Below are positions 26,199 to 35,193 of a stretch of DNA of 56,209 nt, piece by piece; position 1 is the first letter of the stretch, and each line of letters opens with the position of its first letter. The translations under genes and the position numbers were made by a program. This DNA is from Clostridium brassicae (GTDB lineage Bacteria; Bacillota; Clostridia; Clostridiales; Clostridiaceae), in NCBI RefSeq assembly GCF_026738875.1, contig NZ_JAPQFJ010000012.1, positions 1 to 56,209 on the forward strand, read 5' to 3'. The notes under the pieces are model-generated. The model ran no database searches and had not been told where the DNA came from. It worked only from the letters and a program-made list of their open reading frames with translations.

Positions 26199-27041
26199 AT
26201 GGATAAAATAGCTGTTGTTGTTGATAGTACTGCTGTAATTGACACCAAATCATTTGAAAATAATACCAATTTATATTCTCTACCACTACATCTAATAATC
26301 GATGGAAAATCTTTTAGAGATGGATTAGATATAACTCCAAGTGAATTTTGTTTTAAAATGAATGAATCTTTGCATCTTCCAACTACTTCTCAACCACCTG
26401 TTGGAGATGTTCTTAAACTTTTTGAAGAACTATTAAAGCAATATGATTACATTATATATATTACAATCAGCTCTGGATTAAGTGGTACATTTCAAACAGG
26501 AATGTTAGTTAGAAATGAACTTTCAAAAGATAGAATAATTGTGTTTGATTCCACTTTTACATCTACTATTCAAAAACAGATGGCAATTAAAAGTTTGGAA
26601 TTAATAAAAATTGGAAGTTCTATTGAAAATATTATTAAAAATCTTGAATATATAAGATCAAATTCAAAAATATATTTAGTTGTAGATGATTTAAAGCACC
26701 TACACCGTACAGGAAGAATATCCTTATGTGCCTCATCTTTTGGAAATTTAATGAATATAAAACCAATTTTATCTTTTGAAAAAGGTAAAATATTAGCCAA
26801 AAATAAAGTAAGAACTATGAATAAAATATATAATAATTTAGTTGAACTGATTACAAATGAAAAGCTATCTAAAGATTCCAAAATCATTATAGCGCATGCA
26901 AATGCTTACGATTATGCTTTAAAATTAAAAGAAAGGGTATTAGAAGTTTATCCTGAACATATAATCAACATTGAAGAACTATCTCCTGTAATAAGTGTAC
27001 ATACTGGCGAAAAAAGTTTTGGAATATCATGGATATATTAA
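26199..27041 (+). CDS. DegV-family fatty-acid-binding protein
   Basis: 280 residues, full length for DegV. MDKIAVVVDSTAVID at the start, then YSLPLHLIIDGKSFRDGLDI, TTSQPPVGDVLKLFEELL, the TISSGLSGTFQTG loop and DLKHLHRTGRISLCASSFGNLMNIKPIL are all family landmarks. DegV proteins (FakB-like) bind a fatty acid and can hand it to a FakA kinase; no FakA is in the window. The ATG has GAGGTG eight bases upstream. It follows an RNA-like leader and is divergent from the TetR regulator, so it may be that regulator's target. Confidence 0.92.
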   Translation: MDKIAVVVDSTAVIDTKSFENNTNLYSLPLHLIIDGKSFRDGLDITPSEFCFKMNESLHLPTTSQPPVGDVLKLFEELLKQYDYIIYITISSGLSGTFQTGMLVRNELSKDRIIVFDSTFTSTIQKQMAIKSLELIKIGSSIENIIKNLEYIRSNSKIYLVVDDLKHLHRTGRISLCASSFGNLMNIKPILSFEKGKILAKNKVRTMNKIYNNLVELITNEKLSKDSKIIIAHANAYDYALKLKERVLEVYPEHIINIEELSPVISVHTGEKSFGISWIY

Positions 27042-27248
27042 AAACTTATATCAATATTTTATATATTGTATTTTAAATATAGGCTATTAATATATTGTTT
27101 GTAAATTCATTTTTAGGAAAAGTTATTGAAAGAACCATATTTAAAGTATACCCTTATGGATTATACTATATGTAAACAAAATTTTAATCATTATATTAAA
27201 ATAGGCCTATAAATATTTATTATACTATAAAAGTATGGATGTGATAAT

Positions 27249-28040
27249 TTGATTCATAATAAAGGAAAAAATGTATTAATAACAGGAGCATCTTCTGGAA
27301 TAGGATATGAACTTGCTAAAGTATTTGCTAAAAACAACTATAATCTAATACTTGTAGCTAGGAGACTAAGTAGATTAGAAAAGTTAAAAGAAATTTTATG
27401 CAAAAAACATGCTATAAAGGTAAATATAATAGGGTTAGATTTAACAAAACCTAATGCAGTAGAAGAAGTATTTGAGCAAATTAAAAATTGGAATATTAAT
27501 ATAGACATTTTAGTCAATAATGCAGGTGTTGGAACTTGTGGTTTTTTTAATGAAACTGATTTAAAAAAAGATCTAGATACAATAGAACTCAACATAAGCA
27601 CATTAACTAAATGTACAAAATATGTAGTAAATAATATGTTTAAAAAAAGAAATGGTAAAATATTAAATGTAGCTTCTACAGGAGCTTATCAGCCAGGCCC
27701 TTTAATTTCAGTGTATTATGCAACAAAAGCATATGTAGTTTCTTTTTCTGAAGCACTTTATAATGAGCTTAAGCCACATAATATAACTGTATCAGTACTT
27801 TGTCCTGGAACTACAAGTACTGAGTTCTCACAAAATGCTGGTAAAGGAACCTTAAAAAATGCTATGAGTGCTAAAAAAGTTGCAGAAATAGCTTATGAAG
27901 GTCTTATGAAGAATAAAAGAATCATTATACCTGGAACTTTAAATAAATTCTTAGTATTTATGTCTAAAATAATTCCAAGAAGTTTATTAGCAAATATAGT
28001 AAGAAAAATTCAATCTAAAGCCATGAAAGAAATAGCCTAA
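27249..28040 (+). CDS. Short-chain dehydrogenase/reductase
   Basis: 263 residues of the classical SDR fold. The cofactor motif is TGASSGIGYELAKVF (residues 11-25); Arg residues just after the second strand (ARRLSRLEKL) suggest NADP(H). NNAG appears in LVNNAGVGTCGFF; the catalytic Ser is in NVASTGAYQPG and the YxxxK motif is YYATKAYV. The C-terminus ends with a hydrophobic segment and a basic tail, as in the DltE/YqjQ-like group. The start codon is TTG at 27249 with a weak GGATGTGA site. Substrate unknown. It stands alone. Confidence 0.9.
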   Translation: MIHNKGKNVLITGASSGIGYELAKVFAKNNYNLILVARRLSRLEKLKEILCKKHAIKVNIIGLDLTKPNAVEEVFEQIKNWNINIDILVNNAGVGTCGFFNETDLKKDLDTIELNISTLTKCTKYVVNNMFKKRNGKILNVASTGAYQPGPLISVYYATKAYVVSFSEALYNELKPHNITVSVLCPGTTSTEFSQNAGKGTLKNAMSAKKVAEIAYEGLMKNKRIIIPGTLNKFLVFMSKIIPRSLLANIVRKIQSKAMKEIA

Positions 28041-28347
28041 TTTTCTTAACTCCTAAAATATTTGGACAATTAATTTTTAATTAAGTATAATAAAAAAGCC
28101 CCTCATGAGTACAAATAATTACCTATACTTATACAAAATTTAAGCTAGTATATAAATTGTAAAAATTCAAAAATAACCTTGAATAAATAATATATTTTTT
28201 GAATGATTAATCCCCCTATACCTTATATTGATTCAACATATAATATAATGTAATTATCATATAACACATTATTAATTAGATATTTTTGATAATAAAGGGA
28301 TTAATCTAGATTTATCATTTACATATCATCTTCTTAAAATTTATACT
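28041..28347. other. Intergenic region between SDR and lipase genes, with a long-arm inverted repeat
   Basis: No gene is supported here. GATTAATCCC (28205-28214) and GGGATTAATC (28297-28306) are perfect 10-base inverted arms 82 bases apart. AAAAAAGCCCCTCATGAG near 28093-28110 looks like one half of a terminator stem without its partner. The region lies between two convergent genes. Confidence 0.5.
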
Positions 28348-29724
28348 TTATTTTTGTAAATTACTTAAGAATTTTCCATAATCAATATACCAATCTTTAA
28401 CATTGCCAAATGTACCTATTACATCCATATGATCTGTATTGATTATTATAGGCATCACATTCCATTGTCCAATCTTAGCTTGTCCATTGTATTGTTCTAT
28501 AATATCATTTGAACCTAATTTAGGTCCATTTTGACTATAAGAATTTACAACGCCATCATTTGGGAACCATTTTTTATCAATAATAGGAAGGTTTTTATCA
28601 TTACGTGTATATTTACCCATTTTCCTTGCTGTTCCATAGAATAAAGGATTCATTGGACCAATTTGTGGTAAAGAATGATCACTAATTAAGGATTCCCTAG
28701 TTGCTTGAGTTATCCAAGAAAAATAATAAACATCCGGTTGAGCTTTTACCCATTGATTGAGTTCCTTGGCACCTTGTGTTGACAAGTCATAACTTGATAT
28801 GTCTTTTGTTCTATTCCAAATATTACTTTGTAAAACTCTTTTATTATATTGGAATTGAGATTCTCCTTTTTCCTTTTTAAGTCCCCATTGATCTAATTTA
28901 AAATCATAAAATGAACTTAAAAGTCCACTTTGACCTGTTATTTTTCCTACTAATCCAAATGCTGAACTCAAAAATTCTCCTGCTGGAATAGAGTCTGATA
29001 AAGTTGTACCATTATTAGGTGTTGATATTGTAGTCACACTATGTATCCAGTGCTTTCCACCTTCAAATAATGGTGATAAATTTTTTTGTTTACAATTTTT
29101 TTCATCTTCACTACCTTCACTTAACAATTGTGTAAGTGTACGTATAGTTTGTCCACCCATACTGTGACCTATTAAATGTATTTTATTTTTATCACTTACC
29201 TTTTTGTATAATCCTGGATATGTTCTACCATATCTATTATGTCCAAACTTTTTAGCATGAGCTTCACCATAATCTACTGTTCCACCTACTATATAAGCAT
29301 AAAGTTCACACGCTCTGTCCCAATTACTAGATACTGGTCCTACTGTTGCTGTATACGTTTTATACCCTAATTTATTTAATGTTTCTTGAACATCTACTAA
29401 ACCACCCCAATATTTATATCCTAATAACTCATCTCTTCCAAATCCCATAAAGCCATGCACTAGGACAATTGGATAATCATTATTTTTTATTATACTCCTA
29501 GTATTAAGTTGTGGAAATTTTAAGTCAACTTTTTCGTTAACATTATCCTCTTCTGTAATTTCATTCTCACCTAAGTATATTTTACTATTAATTTTTCCTG
29601 TCTCTACAGTTTTAGGTGTTTGTGTTCCTCGGTCAATTGCTTTAACGCTTGTTGGAAAACTTGCTAAAGATATAAAAACAGCTAGTGCTACAGAACTTAC
29701 TATTTTCTTTAAAGACTTGTTCAT
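28348..29724 (-). CDS. Secreted triacylglycerol lipase, family I.5-like
   Basis: 458 residues. A Sec signal peptide (MNKSLKKIVSSVALAVFISL, probable cleavage after VKA near residue 29) and a short propeptide-like segment precede the alpha/beta hydrolase. Landmarks: PIVLVHGFMGFGRDELLG (oxyanion strand, residues 85-102), the nucleophile Ser188 in GHSMGGQ, the acid in PNDGVVNSYS (Asp390) and His432 in NTDHMDVIG. These match Geobacillus/Staphylococcus-type lipases, which use a lid and bind Ca and Zn. It hydrolyses lipids outside the cell; C. botulinum and C. novyi are known lipase producers. AAGGGGG lies six bases before the ATG. Confidence 0.93.
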   Translation of the reverse strand: MNKSLKKIVSSVALAVFISLASFPTSVKAIDRGTQTPKTVETGKINSKIYLGENEITEEDNVNEKVDLKFPQLNTRSIIKNNDYPIVLVHGFMGFGRDELLGYKYWGGLVDVQETLNKLGYKTYTATVGPVSSNWDRACELYAYIVGGTVDYGEAHAKKFGHNRYGRTYPGLYKKVSDKNKIHLIGHSMGGQTIRTLTQLLSEGSEDEKNCKQKNLSPLFEGGKHWIHSVTTISTPNNGTTLSDSIPAGEFLSSAFGLVGKITGQSGLLSSFYDFKLDQWGLKKEKGESQFQYNKRVLQSNIWNRTKDISSYDLSTQGAKELNQWVKAQPDVYYFSWITQATRESLISDHSLPQIGPMNPLFYGTARKMGKYTRNDKNLPIIDKKWFPNDGVVNSYSQNGPKLGSNDIIEQYNGQAKIGQWNVMPIIINTDHMDVIGTFGNVKDWYIDYGKFLSNLQK

Positions 29725-30140
29725 ATTTATCCCCCTTACATTATGTAATTAAATATTCAACAAAAATATATCTATTTCTTAATAACTATTGATGTTTGTC
29801 ATTGAGAAAAACGTTTACATTTTAGTGAGCTACCTCTTTGGTATTAAATATTTTTTGTATTAATCACCTCTTTTCCATTAAATTAATCACTATTTATGTC
29901 TTATTCTCTATAAAACACCTCCTATTACATTATTCAAATAGTAATTATATACAATTATAGCTTGATTTGTATTAATATTCAATATTTTCTCCATATTAAT
30001 TTTACTTTTTTGTATTTTTATTACTAAAATATATAAATTTATAAAAACCTTTCTAATTATTTATTGCATTTTAAATTACTTAATTTAATAACTTAATAAT
30101 CCTAAACTATAAATTTCCTATAAGTATTATTAAATAAAAA
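29725..30140. other. Intergenic region upstream of the lipase gene
   Basis: Very AT-rich; no gene is supported. On minus there are several Shine-Dalgarno-like stretches (AGGAGGTG near 29925, AGAGGTG near 29870, AGAGGTA near 29835) that are not followed by open frames. They may be traces of decayed small genes or chance. The lipase promoter must lie here, but I cannot place it with confidence. Confidence 0.4.
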
Positions 30141-30185
30141 ATTCTAAGCCCTAATTGGATTTTAATTCCTTCTTAGACTTAGAAT
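30141..30185. repeat. Imperfect hairpin
   Basis: ATTCTAAG (30141-30148) and CTTAGAAT (30178-30185) are perfect inverted arms, with further partial pairing inside (CTAA/TTAG, AATT). Flanking T-runs are weak, so a terminator role is uncertain. Confidence 0.45.
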
Positions 30186-30303
30186 CATGTGATATTTATT
30201 TTATTTATGATTACCAACTAACAATAAAGTATATTTTGTAACCATTTATAATTAAAAGAATAACATATTAATAGTTAAATTTATATATGACGATGTTTTA
30301 AAA

Positions 30304-30394
30304 AATTGTTTGTACACTATATTTTTAAAAACAATTCTAAATCTAGTTTAAATAATACAGGTGAAATTTCACACCTCATATGCTACAAACAATT
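30304..30394. repeat. 91-bp element with perfect 11-bp inverted ends, upstream of ytaF
   Basis: AATTGTTTGTA (30304-30314) and TACAAACAATT (30384-30394) are exact inverted repeats. Inside lies a second hairpin, AGGTG-AAATTTCA-CACCT (30359-30376). The element ends about 56 bases before the ytaF start, so it may be part of the ytaF leader. It could be a structured leader or a small inverted-repeat mobile remnant. It does not match the yybP-ykoY manganese riboswitch as I know it. Confidence 0.5.
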
Positions 30395-30450
30395 ATAAAT
30401 AAGTGTATTACATTTCTATATTAGATATTACCTAGGTAAGGAGTGGTATA

Positions 30451-31071
30451 ATGTTAGAATCCTTATTATTAGTATCAGTATTGTCCTTGGATGCATTTGT
30501 AGCTAGTGTTGCTTATGGGACAAACAAAATAAAAATTCCTTTTATTTCTGCAACCATAATTAATATTATTTCTTCATCTTTTCTTGCCCTATCTCTTGCT
30601 TTAGGTTCTGTAATTAAAAAAGTGGTTCCTCTTAATATTACTTCAATAATAAGCTTTATAGTATTACTTTTATTTGGGATATACTACTTAGCTGAAAGTA
30701 TTATTAAAACTTACGTAAGCAAACATTCTAATTCAAAGAAAGTAAAACTTAAATTTTGTGATTTGAATTTTATAATAGACATATATATTGATGAAACCAA
30801 AGCAGATATCGATCATTCGAAAAATCTTAATCCCAAAGAAGCTCTGTATCTTGCAATTGCTCTTTCTTTGGACTCTTTGGCAGTAGGCTTTGGAAGTAGT
30901 TTAGGTAATATAAATTATATACAAATAATATTATTATCTTTAGTTATGAATATGGTTGCCATATATGGTGGAATGCTGATAGGTAAAAAATTCGTTGAAA
31001 AATCAAAACTTAATTTGTCTTGGCTCTCAGGAGTAATTTTAATTGTTTTAGCTACTATGAGGATATTGTAA
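30451..31071 (+). CDS. ytaF: Sporulation-type membrane protein YtaF (MntP-like)
   Basis: 206 residues with six membrane segments in two homologous halves: LLLVSVLSLDAFVASVAYGTN at the start and YLAIALSLDSLAVGFGSSLG in the second half. Both contain the SLDxxxVG-type motif with an Asp inside the membrane that defines the MntP/YtaF superfamily. The central hydrophilic loop (about residues 85-130) is typical of YtaF. YtaF is associated with spore-formers; its substrate is not proven. AAGGAG lies before the ATG. A terminator follows at 31125. Confidence 0.88.
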   Translation: MLESLLLVSVLSLDAFVASVAYGTNKIKIPFISATIINIISSSFLALSLALGSVIKKVVPLNITSIISFIVLLLFGIYYLAESIIKTYVSKHSNSKKVKLKFCDLNFIIDIYIDETKADIDHSKNLNPKEALYLAIALSLDSLAVGFGSSLGNINYIQIILLSLVMNMVAIYGGMLIGKKFVEKSKLNLSWLSGVILIVLATMRIL

Positions 31072-31124
31072 AATTATGCTATATTTTAGTGTTAAGCCAC
31101 CATGACAGTTTTATAATATAAATT

Positions 31125-31154
31125 AAAGTACCATCAAAAATGATAGGTACTTTT
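31125..31154. terminator. Terminator after ytaF
   Basis: AAAGTACC and GGTACTTT form an 8-bp stem, with ATCA/TGAT extending it inside, followed on plus by TTTTTATTTT. On minus the upstream A-run gives a U-tract after the stem too, so it may also serve the convergent kinase-like gene. Confidence 0.8.
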
Positions 31155-31190
31155 TATTTTGATTGTGCTTAAAATAAATATTAATCTTCA

Positions 31191-31778
31191 TTACTTAATT
31201 CCTTTTTCTAAATACTGTTTAATCCTAAAATTCCACAATTTATAGTTCTCAGGAGACTCTTCTTTTACTACAGCCAAAAATTGCTCCAATACTCCTAGTT
31301 TATTTAATCCTTTCATTAAATGTCTAGGATATAAAACTTCTTTAGAATAGTTATTTTTAGGATCTATTACCATTAAAGAATTCTTCTTCCCAACATAGAT
31401 ATCTTTACATCTTATATCTAATTTTTTAAAGCGGAGTTTTTTAAATTCTTTGATAAGTTTGATAAGATTATGACATATTGCCTTATTCAATTTTTTATTT
31501 TTTATATATTCATCTAGTCGTTCTCCTCTTACATAATCCCTAATAATATAATATTCTCCTCTATTATATGTTCTAGGGAAATATCTACTTTTATTTGTTC
31601 TCTTTAAAATATTATATTCTTTTTCACACACATTTTTATCTTTAAAAATTTTAATTGCTTTATTGTTAGGAAGTAAATATACCACTCCATTATGACCACT
31701 TCCTAAAAGTTCAGATTTCCAAAGAAGTTTTTCAACTTTTCTATCTAATTGAATGTAAGAATTAATATCTGTATTCAT
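31191..31778 (-). CDS. Small protein-kinase-like protein
   Basis: 195 residues. It keeps the outline of a eukaryotic-like kinase fold: a Gly-rich loop LGSGHNGVVYLL (residues 21-32), a lysine in KAIKIFKD, hinge-like YYIIRDYVRGERLDEYIK, a catalytic-loop equivalent LDIRCKDIYV and a metal motif VIDPKN where DFG would be. In the catalytic loop the usual Asn is replaced by Asp (DIRCKDIYV against D-x-K-x-x-N-I). The C-lobe is very short and there is no sensor or PASTA region. Similar small kinases occur in clostridia; the substrate is unknown, and reduced or absent activity is possible. Confidence 0.7.
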   Translation of the reverse strand: MNTDINSYIQLDRKVEKLLWKSELLGSGHNGVVYLLPNNKAIKIFKDKNVCEKEYNILKRTNKSRYFPRTYNRGEYYIIRDYVRGERLDEYIKNKKLNKAICHNLIKLIKEFKKLRFKKLDIRCKDIYVGKKNSLMVIDPKNNYSKEVLYPRHLMKGLNKLGVLEQFLAVVKEESPENYKLWNFRIKQYLEKGIK

Positions 31779-31934
31779 AATACCCTCTTTTTTATAATAA
31801 TATTAATACATTATATTATTAAAGTTTTAAAAGTATGAATTTCTATAATTGAAACTATAAAATTTTAGAGAAATATTATGTACCGTCCTATTTTTTATAA
31901 TTTTTATTTACTCATTTAAGTAATCACTTATAAA

Positions 31935-32174
31935 TTAAGCTATTTTTTTATTAACTCCTTCTTGTGAACTATCTTTATCCTTAATTTGAATTACGGCTAC
32001 TGAAATTAATACAACTAACATACCTATAAGCTGTGGAACCTCTAAAGACTCTTTATAAATAATGTAGCCTAAAAATGCTGCAACTATTGGCTCTACACTA
32101 CATACTATACTTGCCTTACTAGATTCAACATGTTCTAAAGCTTTTACAAAAAATCCATCTAAATATAAAAATCC
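31935..32174 (-). pseudogene. C-terminal remnant of an EamA/DMT-family transporter
   Basis: On minus an open stretch reads GFLYLDGFFVKALEHVESSK, continues ASIVCSVEPIVAAFLGYIIY, KESLEVPQLIGMLVVLISVA, then a charged tail and stop at 31935. This is the final pair of membrane helices of the EamA drug/metabolite transporter fold (the family has ten helices in about 300 residues), including the typical VEPIVAAFLGY pattern. There is no start codon or ribosome site: the fragment joins directly onto the terminator of a T-box-like leader. About three quarters of the gene has been deleted. Confidence 0.8.
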
Positions 32175-32340
32175 CTTAGATAAATTTAATTTTTATCTAA
32201 GGGACGAATTTGGCTTCGTGTTATCACCCATTAATATAGAAACATTAGTATACAAAATTTCAACCAATACTACACTATATTGTTTTTATTACGTTGTATT
32301 TTTCAGTAACTAATATATAACTTTTTTTTCACTTTGTCAA
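32172..32340 (-). promoter_or_regulatory. Promoter and truncated T-box leader of the lost EamA transporter
   Basis: On minus a consensus promoter, TTGACA (32335-32340), 17 bases, TATATT (32312-32317), is followed by about 80 bases of leader. Then GGGTGATAACACGAAGCC and AATTCGTCCC (32201-32229) resemble the T-box antiterminator GGGTGGTACCRCG...TTCGTCCC with one base off, and TCCCTTAGATAAA/TTTATCTAAGGGA (32172-32204) with TTTTTATATTT is the terminator. The leader is too short for a full Stem I, so it appears truncated. The amino acid cannot be read. Confidence 0.65.
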
Positions 32341-32433
32341 ATTAGTTATAAATTAAGGGGTAACTTTTAGGAACAGTTCTAACTTTACTTAAAGTTTTTA
32401 TTGGATTCAGTCCTTGCTCTTAACTTAATCTTA

Positions 32434-34971
32434 CTACTTTACTCTCAATACTCTCATAGAATTCATAACTGCAAGCAAAGCAACTCCAACATCTGCAAAT
32501 ACAGCTAACCACATTGAAGCTATACCTAAAACAGCAAGAATTAATATAATGAATTTAGTTCCTAAAGCAAATATTATATTTAAATCTACTATTTTTTTAG
32601 TTGCTTTAGCTATTTTTATAGCATGAGCTAGCTTGGATGGTTCATCATTCATTATAACTACATCTGCCGCTTCTATTGCAGCATCTGAACCTACCCCCCC
32701 CATAGCTACTCCTACATCTGCTCTTGCAAGTACAGGTGCATCATTTATACCATCTCCAACAAATACTAAACCTTTGCCATTATCTTTATTATTATACATT
32801 TCTTCAACTTTTTCTACTTTTTCATGAGGAAGTAACTCTGAATAAACATTATCTATATTTAATTCCTTTCCTACAGATTCTGCTGTAATTTTTCTATCTC
32901 CTGTAAGCATAACTACTTCACTTATACCAAACCCTTTTAACTTTTTAATAGCTTCTTTAGAATCTTGTTTTATCTGGTCTTTTATTACAATACATCCAGC
33001 ATATTTATTATTTATAGCAACATAAACCACAGTGCCAGCATAAGGTACAGTTCTAAATTTTATACTTTTGTCTTCCATAATATTTTTATTTCCAACACAT
33101 ATATTTTTTTCATCAATCAATGCCTCAGCACCTTTACCTGCTATCTCTCTAAATTCCTTTATATCCGCCTTATTAACTTCAAAGCTATATTCATTTACTA
33201 TTGACAGTGCTATCGGATGATTAGAAAAACTTTCTACATAAGCTGCATATTTTAAAAGTTCCTCTTTGCTTATCCCATTTTCTGCTTCTATTAAATCAAC
33301 TTTAAATTCACCTTTTGTGAGTGTTCCTGTTTTATCAAAAACAACCTTGTCTATATTAGTTAAAGCTTCTAGATAATTTCCCCCCTTAATTAATATACCA
33401 TTTCTTGATGAAGCTCCAAGCCCTGCAAAATATGCCATTGGAACTGATATTACTAAAGCACATGGGCAAGAAATAACTAAAAATGAAGCTGCTCTATATA
33501 TCCAAGTATGAAAACTTTGATTTTCCATAAATATAGGAGGCAGCAGAGCAGTCAATAATGCTAATAAAACTACTGTTGGCGTATAGTATCTAGCGAATTT
33601 AGTTATTCTCATCTCTGCCTTTGCCTTTTTTGAACTAGCATTTTGAACTAAATCAAGAATTTTTGAAACTGCAGAGTCTTTAAATGACTTAGAAACCCTA
33701 ATTGTTAATAATCCAGTTATATTAATAAAACCACTTGTTATATCTTGCCCTTCTCCTACATCTCGTGGTACAGATTCTCCAGTAAGAGCAGAAGTATCAA
33801 CAGAAGAATTCCCCTCAATTACTACTCCATCTAAAGGCACTTTTTCTCCTGGTTTTACTACAATTACATCTCCAACTTTAATTTGCTTTGGTGATACTCT
33901 TTTTATATCTTTTCCATCTTTTATATTTGCATAATCAGGTCTAATATCCATTAAATCAGAAATAGATTTTCTAGAAGCTTCTACAGCTTTCCCTTGAAAA
34001 TATTCTCCTATTTCGTATAAAAGAACTACCATAACAGCTTCAGGATACTCCCCCACTAACAATGCTGCCACAGTTGCTAGTGTCATCAAAAAATTCTCAT
34101 CAAAAATTTCTCTTCTCAATATATTTCTTATAGATTTTAAAATTATATCTGTACCTATAACTATATAACTTGCTATAAATAATGGGGTGCTGTAAACTTG
34201 TCCTTTTAACGATGATTTGCATATAAATGCTACAATAAATAAAAGAACTCCAATTCCCATTTTAAATACTTTTTTCACATCTATTTTTTCAGAACCGTGA
34301 TTATGATTCCCATGACTTACATGATTACTTTCTATTACTTCATCGCAATCTTCCATTGTATCTTTATCTATAACTCTAACATCAGGTTCTAAAGCTGTTA
34401 CTATATAATTTATCTTCTCAAACAACTCATCTTCTATATTACCAGATAAAGGTTTCACCTTTAAAGTGCTTGTTGCAAAAGCAAGATCAGCATTTTCTAC
34501 TTCAGATAGTTTTCTTACTCTATCTTCTATCTTTGCTGCACACCCTGCACATCCAAGCCCTTTCAGAAAATATTCCTTAACAGTATCATCATCTTTTTCA
34601 TACCTGTTTCTAATTTCTTGTACATGCTCTTCATCTTTTGTATATTTTTCTTCCTCATCAACACAACAACAGCATTCTGCATCATGTTTATGAAGATGGG
34701 TATGCTCTACTTCGTCATCATTATCTTCCCCGCATTCTTTATGGCCTTGGCAATTACCTTCCTCATGTTCATGACAATTACATTCTGTGTTTTCAACATA
34801 ATTATTATTGTTATCAAATTGCTTGTCTTCTTGACAAGTACATATAGTGTTTTTTTCGTGATGATCATGACAACCGCAACTACAATGATTATCACTGTTC
34901 ACATGAATATGATTGTGTCCATCCCTTTTAAAGTTATTTATTTTAAACTTGTTTATCATTTTTTTACTCAT
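32434..34971 (-). CDS. Heavy-metal P1B-type ATPase (ZntA/CadA-like) with His/Cys-rich N-terminal tail
   Basis: 845 residues from the ATG at 34971 (GGGGAGG seven bases upstream; an ATG two codons earlier directly abuts that site). The first ~115 residues are exceptionally rich in His, Cys and acidic residues, with several HxH, CxC and CCCC groups. Next comes an HMA domain with LGCAGCAAKIE (CxxC), then the P1B core: the membrane metal site SCPCALVIS, phosphorylation site DKTGTLTKG, SNHPIALS, and hinge GDGINDAPVLA. CPC, the HMA type and the His tail point to Zn/Cd/Pb export. An ArsR/SmtB-like operator lies upstream. Confidence 0.93.
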   Translation of the reverse strand: MSKKMINKFKINNFKRDGHNHIHVNSDNHCSCGCHDHHEKNTICTCQEDKQFDNNNNYVENTECNCHEHEEGNCQGHKECGEDNDDEVEHTHLHKHDAECCCCVDEEEKYTKDEEHVQEIRNRYEKDDDTVKEYFLKGLGCAGCAAKIEDRVRKLSEVENADLAFATSTLKVKPLSGNIEDELFEKINYIVTALEPDVRVIDKDTMEDCDEVIESNHVSHGNHNHGSEKIDVKKVFKMGIGVLLFIVAFICKSSLKGQVYSTPLFIASYIVIGTDIILKSIRNILRREIFDENFLMTLATVAALLVGEYPEAVMVVLLYEIGEYFQGKAVEASRKSISDLMDIRPDYANIKDGKDIKRVSPKQIKVGDVIVVKPGEKVPLDGVVIEGNSSVDTSALTGESVPRDVGEGQDITSGFINITGLLTIRVSKSFKDSAVSKILDLVQNASSKKAKAEMRITKFARYYTPTVVLLALLTALLPPIFMENQSFHTWIYRAASFLVISCPCALVISVPMAYFAGLGASSRNGILIKGGNYLEALTNIDKVVFDKTGTLTKGEFKVDLIEAENGISKEELLKYAAYVESFSNHPIALSIVNEYSFEVNKADIKEFREIAGKGAEALIDEKNICVGNKNIMEDKSIKFRTVPYAGTVVYVAINNKYAGCIVIKDQIKQDSKEAIKKLKGFGISEVVMLTGDRKITAESVGKELNIDNVYSELLPHEKVEKVEEMYNNKDNGKGLVFVGDGINDAPVLARADVGVAMGGVGSDAAIEAADVVIMNDEPSKLAHAIKIAKATKKIVDLNIIFALGTKFIILILAVLGIASMWLAVFADVGVALLAVMNSMRVLRVK

Positions 34972-35002
34972 AAACATCCCTCCCCTAATTAATATATGTT
35001 AT

Positions 35003-35060
35003 ATATGAATATTTGTTCATATGTTTATTTAAGTATATCTCCTTTTTCTGATATTGTCAA
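35003..35060 (-). promoter_or_regulatory. Metal ATPase promoter with ArsR/SmtB-type operator
   Basis: On minus a consensus -35 TTGACA (35055-35060) and -10 TATACT (35032-35037) have a 17-base spacer. ATATGAA-N6-TTCATAT (35003-35022) follows just after the expected start. TGAAC...ATTCA with flanking AT is the typical half-site pattern of SmtB/CzrA/CadC repressors, which release DNA on binding Zn or Cd. No arsR-type gene is in the window, so the regulator acts from elsewhere. Confidence 0.8.
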
Positions 35061-35193
35061 TAAAAGTTCATGTATCTATAAATACATTTTTGTTTATCTC
35101 TAACTAATAATTTATTGTATGTTTTTTGAATATAATCTATATTATACTAGTGTCATAATATTATTAAATAATATTTTATAAGGAGTGTATTTA

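Noticed and set aside
30280-30450. yybP-ykoY manganese riboswitch before ytaF
   Set aside because: The conserved internal loops of that class are not visible; only an inverted repeat and a small hairpin are.
32353-32376. TTTTAGGAACAGTTCTAAC as another copy of the GGGACGGTTCT element
   Set aside because: It matches only part of one arm with a mismatch in the core, and no complementary arm follows; too weak to count.
34466-34992. Several overlapping open frames on the plus strand opposite the metal ATPase N-terminus
   Set aside because: They arise from the low-complexity His/Cys/acidic codons of the ATPase tail, have no ribosome sites and encode no recognisable domain.
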